Below, in pieces: positions 60,153 through 64,000 of a stretch of 64,000 bases of DNA; position 1 is the stretch's first letter; every line of letters starts with the position of its first letter. The stretch is from Ascidiaceihabitans sp029251465. Lineage in GTDB: Bacteria; Pseudomonadota; Alphaproteobacteria; Rhodobacterales; Rhodobacteraceae. The notes below the pieces were generated by a model. That model did no database searches. It worked only from the letters and a program-made list of their open reading frames with translations, and had not been told where the DNA came from. The position numbers and the translations under genes were made by a program. The stretch covers positions 1,674,001 through 1,738,000 of the forward strand of contig NZ_CP170633.1 of assembly GCF_042932805.1 (NCBI RefSeq), read 5' to 3'.

Positions 60153-61216
60153 AAACGATCCGGCCTGTAGGGCGCGATCAGGTCCGCCTGACTGTTCGTA
60201 AGCGATTGATCCAGCACCTCTTTGCTTAGGATTTCGGCCGCCAACGGGGCCAGCGTGATCCCGGAATGCATGACGCTGGTGAACAGACCTTCAGGGCCAC
60301 ACGCGCCGATCACCGGCAAGCCGTCTTGCGGCACCGGGCGCTGCGCAAGGCTGACCGAGGCCCATTCTAGCGCCGTATCGGGGATCAAATTGCGCAGCCG
60401 TTCCATCGCAATATCAGCAGATTGATCCAGCCGTTCAGCAACTTGATCGCTGTCATCGCGTTGATGGTTCGCCGCCGTCGGGGCCAAGATCGTACCATCA
60501 GGGAGTTGGCGAAATTCCTGACCAGGGGCCACCAGAATATGGTTCAAAATTGCCGCGACGGGTTTGGTTTTCAGGATGACGCCGGGGCGATCCAGCATCG
60601 GCAAATGCACACCAACATCCGCCAAAATCGCTTGGCTGCCGGTACCAGAGGCAACGATCACGCGATCTGCCGGCAGTGTTCCGCCGGGCACCCGCACGCC
60701 GCGCACGGCACCGTTTTCGACCACGACGCCACTGACACGACAGCCAAACATCAGCCGCGCATTTGAGTGCGCAAGCAGCGTTTGGGTCAAGGCAACAGGT
60801 TCGATCGCCGCCTCGGTTTTAAACATCAACGCGCGCTTCGGCGGGCTGACATTTGGTTCCAGTTCAGCGAATGCGGCGCGGTCGATTTCCTTTAGATCAT
60901 AACCCAACGCGCTGAGAGCGTTCGCTTGGGCGTCAAAGGCATCGCCGGTTTCCTCCCAACACAAACAGCCGGTCCAGCGGATATCGGATACGCCGGATGT
61001 TGCGGCAAGGCGTCGGTACGCGTGTAAACTTTCGCGGCGCAGATGATAGTGGGCCTCGTCTGCGTAACAGCTGGCGTTTGCCCAGCCAAAAGACCGACCC
61101 GTCGCCCCGCTGGCCGGGCCCGTGGCATCAATCACCGTGACTTTCGCACCTTGGGACCCAAGCTGACACGCCAGCGTTGCGCCGATAATGCCGGCTCCAA
61201 TAATCACAACCTGCAT
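60143..61216 (-). CDS. FAD-dependent amino-acid dehydrogenase (DadA-like)
   Basis: 357 residues. N-terminal FAD motif VVIIGAGIIGATLACQLGSQGAKVTVID; C-terminal FAD motif near VTSVMHSGITLAPLAAEI, LFTSVMHSG. Insert with RESLHAYRRLA and PGLIL-like DRPGVILKT. Fits the DAO/DadA family that oxidises D-amino acids or sarcosine. It may work with the class IV aminotransferase elsewhere, but no link is visible. Starts 45 bp from the divergent cupin gene. Confidence 0.85.
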   Translation of the reverse strand: MQVVIIGAGIIGATLACQLGSQGAKVTVIDATGPASGATGRSFGWANASCYADEAHYHLRRESLHAYRRLAATSGVSDIRWTGCLCWEETGDAFDAQANALSALGYDLKEIDRAAFAELEPNVSPPKRALMFKTEAAIEPVALTQTLLAHSNARLMFGCRVSGVVVENGAVRGVRVPGGTLPADRVIVASGTGSQAILADVGVHLPMLDRPGVILKTKPVAAILNHILVAPGQEFRQLPDGTILAPTAANHQRDDSDQVAERLDQSADIAMERLRNLIPDTALEWASVSLAQRPVPQDGLPVIGACGPEGLFTSVMHSGITLAPLAAEILSKEVLDQSLTNSQADLIAPYRPDRFQS

Positions 61217-61261
61217 AAATGCCCCCTTGGCCCGCCTTCGCCCTCACCATAAACTGCGCCG

Positions 61262-61678
61262 ATGACAGCACAAGACATCATCGCCCGCCTGAACCTTGCT
61301 CCGCATCCCGAGGGTGGGCATTATCGTCAAACTTGGATCGCGGACAATGACGGTCGACCGACTGGAACCTGCATTTATTTCCTGTTGGCCAAGGGCGAAA
61401 GCAGTCGTTGGCACAAGGTCGATGCCACGGAAATCTGGCTGTATCACGCCGGTGCACCGCTGGTTTTGTCGATGGCCGCAACGGACGCAGGGCCTGCAAC
61501 GGACCACATCCTGACCCCTGATCTGAACGAAGGTGAGCCGCAATTGATCGTGCCAGAAAACCACTGGCAAGCAGCGGCCAGCACGGGCGATTACACGTTG
61601 GTCAGTTGCACGGTTTCGCCCGGATTTAGCTTTGATGGATTTGTCATGGCCGACGTCGGATTTGAAATCCCGCGCTAG
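61262..61678 (+). CDS. DUF985 cupin-like protein
   Basis: 138 residues. Starts MTAQDIIARLNLAPHPEGGHYRQTW, the DUF985 opening, with a single cupin barrel (IYFLLAKGESSRWHKVDATEIWLYHAGAPL). The HPEGGHY and WHK residues could bind metal. Function is not established for the family. It overlaps anmK tail to tail by 4 nt. Confidence 0.87.
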   Translation: MTAQDIIARLNLAPHPEGGHYRQTWIADNDGRPTGTCIYFLLAKGESSRWHKVDATEIWLYHAGAPLVLSMAATDAGPATDHILTPDLNEGEPQLIVPENHWQAAASTGDYTLVSCTVSPGFSFDGFVMADVGFEIPR

Positions 61679-62784
61679 GCAGTTGGGCGGCTGAGCGTGC
61701 CGCCTGACACGGCCGCGCGCACGCCGGTTGTGCCAGCACATGAGGTCGCCAACCCACGCGCCACACGCACGGCCAAATACGCAAAGGCTTGCGCCTCGAG
61801 CATGTCACCGTCCAGACCCACGGCTTCGACCGGCGCAACGGGGCAATCCAGCGACACCTCTAACATGCGCATCAACACCGGATTGCGGCGCCCACCGCCT
61901 GTGACCAAAACTTGCGATGGCGGGCTTGGGCAGTGGGTCAATGCCTCAACCACCCCAGCGGCGCACATGGCTGTAAGGGTGGCGGCGGCATCTGCGTCGC
62001 TAAGTTCGCCGACCAACCCGATCATTTCTGAAAAATCATTTCTGTCCAGCGACTTGGGCGGGATACGCGCAAAGTATGGCTCGGCCAAAAACAGTTCCAG
62101 CGCGCCTTGTTCCACACACCCTGACGCGGCAATTGCGCCGTCTTTGTCAAAGGAAACACCACAGCGCGCCTGCACCATGTCGTTGATCGGTGCGTTGGCG
62201 GGGCCCGTGTCAAAGGCCAGCAATGCGCCTTGTGTTTCAGGTGCTGCGATGCGCGGATCAATCCAACTGATGTTGCCCACGCCGCCCAAATTCAGGAACG
62301 CCAATGGCTTGGTCGCGTTGATATAGCGCGCGCAGGCGTGATGGAAAAACGGGGCCAAAGGCGCGCCCTCGCCGCCCATTTCAACATCCGAACTGCGGAA
62401 ATCCCAAACGACCGGAGTGTTCAGCGCATCGGCCAAAGCGGCCCCGTCCCCGACCTGCAACGTGCCTTGGGCGCGCGGTGCATGGGCCAGTGTTTGGCCA
62501 TGAAATCCGACCAGATCGATGCCCTCGAACCCCGCCAACGCCTCTGCGTGTGCCGCATCGACAACTTTGCCAGCGGCGTCGACGTCTGCCCCGTTCCATT
62601 GGCCAAAACCGGCTGCGATTGTTGCTTGTTCAGCGGGTGTGTAGGGCCGGTAGTCGACCGGTCCAAAACCGACAATATCGCGCCCGTCTGTGTCCAGCAC
62701 AGCCACGTCAACGCCGTCCAACGACGTGCCGCTCATTGCGCCCAATGCCCGCAACGGGTGCGTGGTTTTCCTGAAACTGCTCAT
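61675..62784 (-). CDS. anmK: anhydro-N-acetylmuramic acid kinase
   Basis: 369 residues from ATG 62784 (GCGGAA about 4 nt upstream; the frame is open to 62832). Features: GAMSGTSLDGVDVAVL at the N-terminus, FHGQTLAHAPR, NLGGVGNISWI and LAFDTGPANAPIND. It phosphorylates 1,6-anhydroMurNAc released in cell-wall turnover, so the peptidoglycan sugar can be recycled. Convergent 4-nt overlap with the DUF985 gene. Confidence 0.96.
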   Translation of the reverse strand: MSSFRKTTHPLRALGAMSGTSLDGVDVAVLDTDGRDIVGFGPVDYRPYTPAEQATIAAGFGQWNGADVDAAGKVVDAAHAEALAGFEGIDLVGFHGQTLAHAPRAQGTLQVGDGAALADALNTPVVWDFRSSDVEMGGEGAPLAPFFHHACARYINATKPLAFLNLGGVGNISWIDPRIAAPETQGALLAFDTGPANAPINDMVQARCGVSFDKDGAIAASGCVEQGALELFLAEPYFARIPPKSLDRNDFSEMIGLVGELSDADAAATLTAMCAAGVVEALTHCPSPPSQVLVTGGGRRNPVLMRMLEVSLDCPVAPVEAVGLDGDMLEAQAFAYLAVRVARGLATSCAGTTGVRAAVSGGTLSRPTA

Positions 62785-62875
62785 GTATTCCGCCCGCCCG
62801 TGGCCCTTTGAGGCCTTTTCCTTTGCTGTCACCGCTCTTATACGTGCTTGAGTAATTCAAACCAAGAGCAAGCAT

Positions 62876-64000
62876 ATGACCTACCACCCAAAATCGGATT
62901 TCGTCGCAGTGATGATGGAGCGCGGGTTTCTCGCCGACTGCACCGATTATCAAGGGCTGGACGAGGCGCTGCTGAAAGGTGCGCAGCCGGGTTACATCGG
63001 GTTTGATGCAACGGCAAAATCGCTGCACGTCGGGTCACTGATCCAGATCATGATGCTGCGCTGGTTGCAAAAAACCGGCAACAAACCGATCACTCTGATG
63101 GGTGGTGGCACAACCAAAGTTGGCGATCCGTCATTTCGCGCGGATGAACGCCCTCTGCTGGACGCCGCCGCGATTGACGACAATATTTCTGGTATCAAAA
63201 AGGTATTCTCGGCCTACCTGACCTACGGCGATGGTCCCACGGATGCGTTAATGATCAACAATGCCGAATGGCTGGATGGTCTGAACTATCTCGATTTCCT
63301 GCGCGACATCGGGCGGCATTTCTCAATCAATCGGATGCTGTCGTTTGAATCGGTGAAATCGCGCCTTGATCGTGAACAATCGCTGTCGTTCCTTGAGTTT
63401 AACTACATGATTTTGCAGGCTTATGACTTTATGGAGCTGCACCGCCGCTATGGCTGTGTGCTGCAAATGGGCGGCTCTGATCAGTGGGGCAATATCGTGA
63501 ACGGGATCGACCTGACCCGCCGTGTGATTGACGGCGAAGTTTACGGTTTGACCTCGCCCCTGTTAACCACGTCTGACGGTAAAAAAATGGGCAAATCCCT
63601 GTCTGGTGCGATCTGGTTAAACCCTGACATGCTCTCGCCCTACGAATTCTGGCAGTTCTGGCGCAATACGACGGATGCAGATGTGGGTCGTTTTCTAAAG
63701 CTGTACACAGAGCTGCCGGTTGATGAATGTGACCGTCTTGGTGCGCTAGAGGGGGCGGACATCAACGAATCCAAAGTGCGTTTGGCCAATGAAGTGACCA
63801 CATTGCTGCACGGCGCAGATGCGGCCGCAGCCGCCGAGGCAACCGCGCGCGAGGTCTTTGAAAAAGGTGGCATCGGGGATGATTTGCCGACTTTGAACTT
63901 GTCTGCCGCAGACGTGGGCGACGGCATTTCGATCGTACAACTGATCGTCAAATCCGGCCTTGCAGGATCCGGTAAAGAAGCCAAACGCCTGATTTCCGAG
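62876..64000 (+). CDS. tyrS: tyrosyl-tRNA synthetase (3' end outside window)
   Basis: Open to the window edge (375 codons seen; about 45 missing). ATG 62876 begins MTYHPKSDFVAVMMERGF. ATP signature near 63020-63050 reads SLHVGSL (HIGH-like), and the second signature at about 63583-63600 is KMGKS. YMILQAYDFMEL and LQMGGSDQWGNI are the tyrosine-binding blocks. It charges tRNA-Tyr. The ribosome site is weak (AAGAGC). The C-terminal S4 anticodon-binding domain is just beginning at the end of the window. Confidence 0.97.
   Translation, partial: MTYHPKSDFVAVMMERGFLADCTDYQGLDEALLKGAQPGYIGFDATAKSLHVGSLIQIMMLRWLQKTGNKPITLMGGGTTKVGDPSFRADERPLLDAAAIDDNISGIKKVFSAYLTYGDGPTDALMINNAEWLDGLNYLDFLRDIGRHFSINRMLSFESVKSRLDREQSLSFLEFNYMILQAYDFMELHRRYGCVLQMGGSDQWGNIVNGIDLTRRVIDGEVYGLTSPLLTTSDGKKMGKSLSGAIWLNPDMLSPYEFWQFWRNTTDADVGRFLKLYTELPVDECDRLGALEGADINESKVRLANEVTTLLHGADAAAAAEATAREVFEKGGIGDDLPTLNLSAADVGDGISIVQLIVKSGLAGSGKEAKRLISE

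Noticed and set aside
1..64000. CRISPR arrays, tRNA or rRNA genes, insertion sequences, integrases, prophage genes
   Set aside because: No regularly spaced repeats, cloverleaf-like T-arm strings, transposase or integrase motifs were noticed on either strand; a dedicated tRNA scan was not possible.

Overview
The window is ordinary bacterial chromosome from an alphaproteobacterium, most likely a marine Rhodobacteraceae (Roseobacter group) species. The support is gene order and protein families: holC-pepA next to lptF-lptG-lptD-surA-pdxA-rsmA, prfA-prmC, a DUF4167 protein, the trio 'virulence factor' / MetF-like reductase / methyltetrahydrofolate:corrinoid methyltransferase, and a Fur/Mur regulator without CxxC motifs. 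Genes are densely packed with many 4-nt ATGA overlaps. I see no rRNA, tRNA, phage, transposase or CRISPR array. The window starts inside a YhaN-like ATPase gene and ends inside tyrS.

The most unusual region is 1.08-10.08 kb, a seven-gene minus-strand operon. In transcription order it encodes a VioA-like flavin amine/amino-acid oxidase, a pyruvate/indolepyruvate-decarboxylase-type TPP enzyme, a nitrobindin-like beta-barrel protein, a VioB-type ferritin-like (di-iron) protein, a 233-residue protein with five C-x5-C units, a DUF692 (MNIO) enzyme and a DUF2063 partner. The last three form a candidate MNIO peptide-modification (RiPP) module: substrate, enzyme and partner, joined by 4-nt overlaps. 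The first four resemble amino-acid-oxidation and imine-coupling chemistry. I know of no described pathway with this combination. It is the best candidate for an undescribed system here.

Region by region after that: 10.4-13.9 kb, a di-heme/2Fe-2S membrane protein coupled to a large MscS channel; 13.9-15.9 kb, a single-domain response regulator, a PEP mutase/isocitrate lyase-family enzyme and a small ORF; 15.9-17.8 kb, rlmE and ppx; 18.1-20.5 kb, the one-carbon/B12 methyl-transfer trio closed by a terminator; 20.7-24.8 kb, a chemotaxis-like signalling operon (STAS, CheY, CheA, CheW, CheY, helical protein) with no receptor, CheR or CheB in the window; 24.9-27.9 kb, an aminotransferase, an aldose-1-epimerase, a TfoX C-terminal protein and ndk; 28.1-31.7 kb, an ABC-F ATPase, MarC, a retropepsin-like protease and holC.

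31.7-40.8 kb is an envelope and housekeeping block: pepA; lptF, lptG and lptD for LPS export; surA for outer-membrane protein folding; pdxA; rsmA. 40.9-43.6 kb holds DUF4167, prmC and prfA, where PrmC modifies the GGQ motif of PrfA. 43.7-48.3 kb has small envelope proteins, two diverged ureohydrolases with an M20 amidohydrolase, and mazG. 48.3-53.2 kb has a sulfotransferase-like protein, a nucleoside hydrolase, a GNAT protein, selO and a DMT exporter. 53.4-56.4 kb has a TerB-like DUF533 protein facing rhlE, then fur/mur. 56.5-64 kb has a methyltransferase, a second DMT exporter, enolase, a GNAT protein, a DadA-like oxidoreductase, a DUF985 cupin, anmK and partial tyrS.
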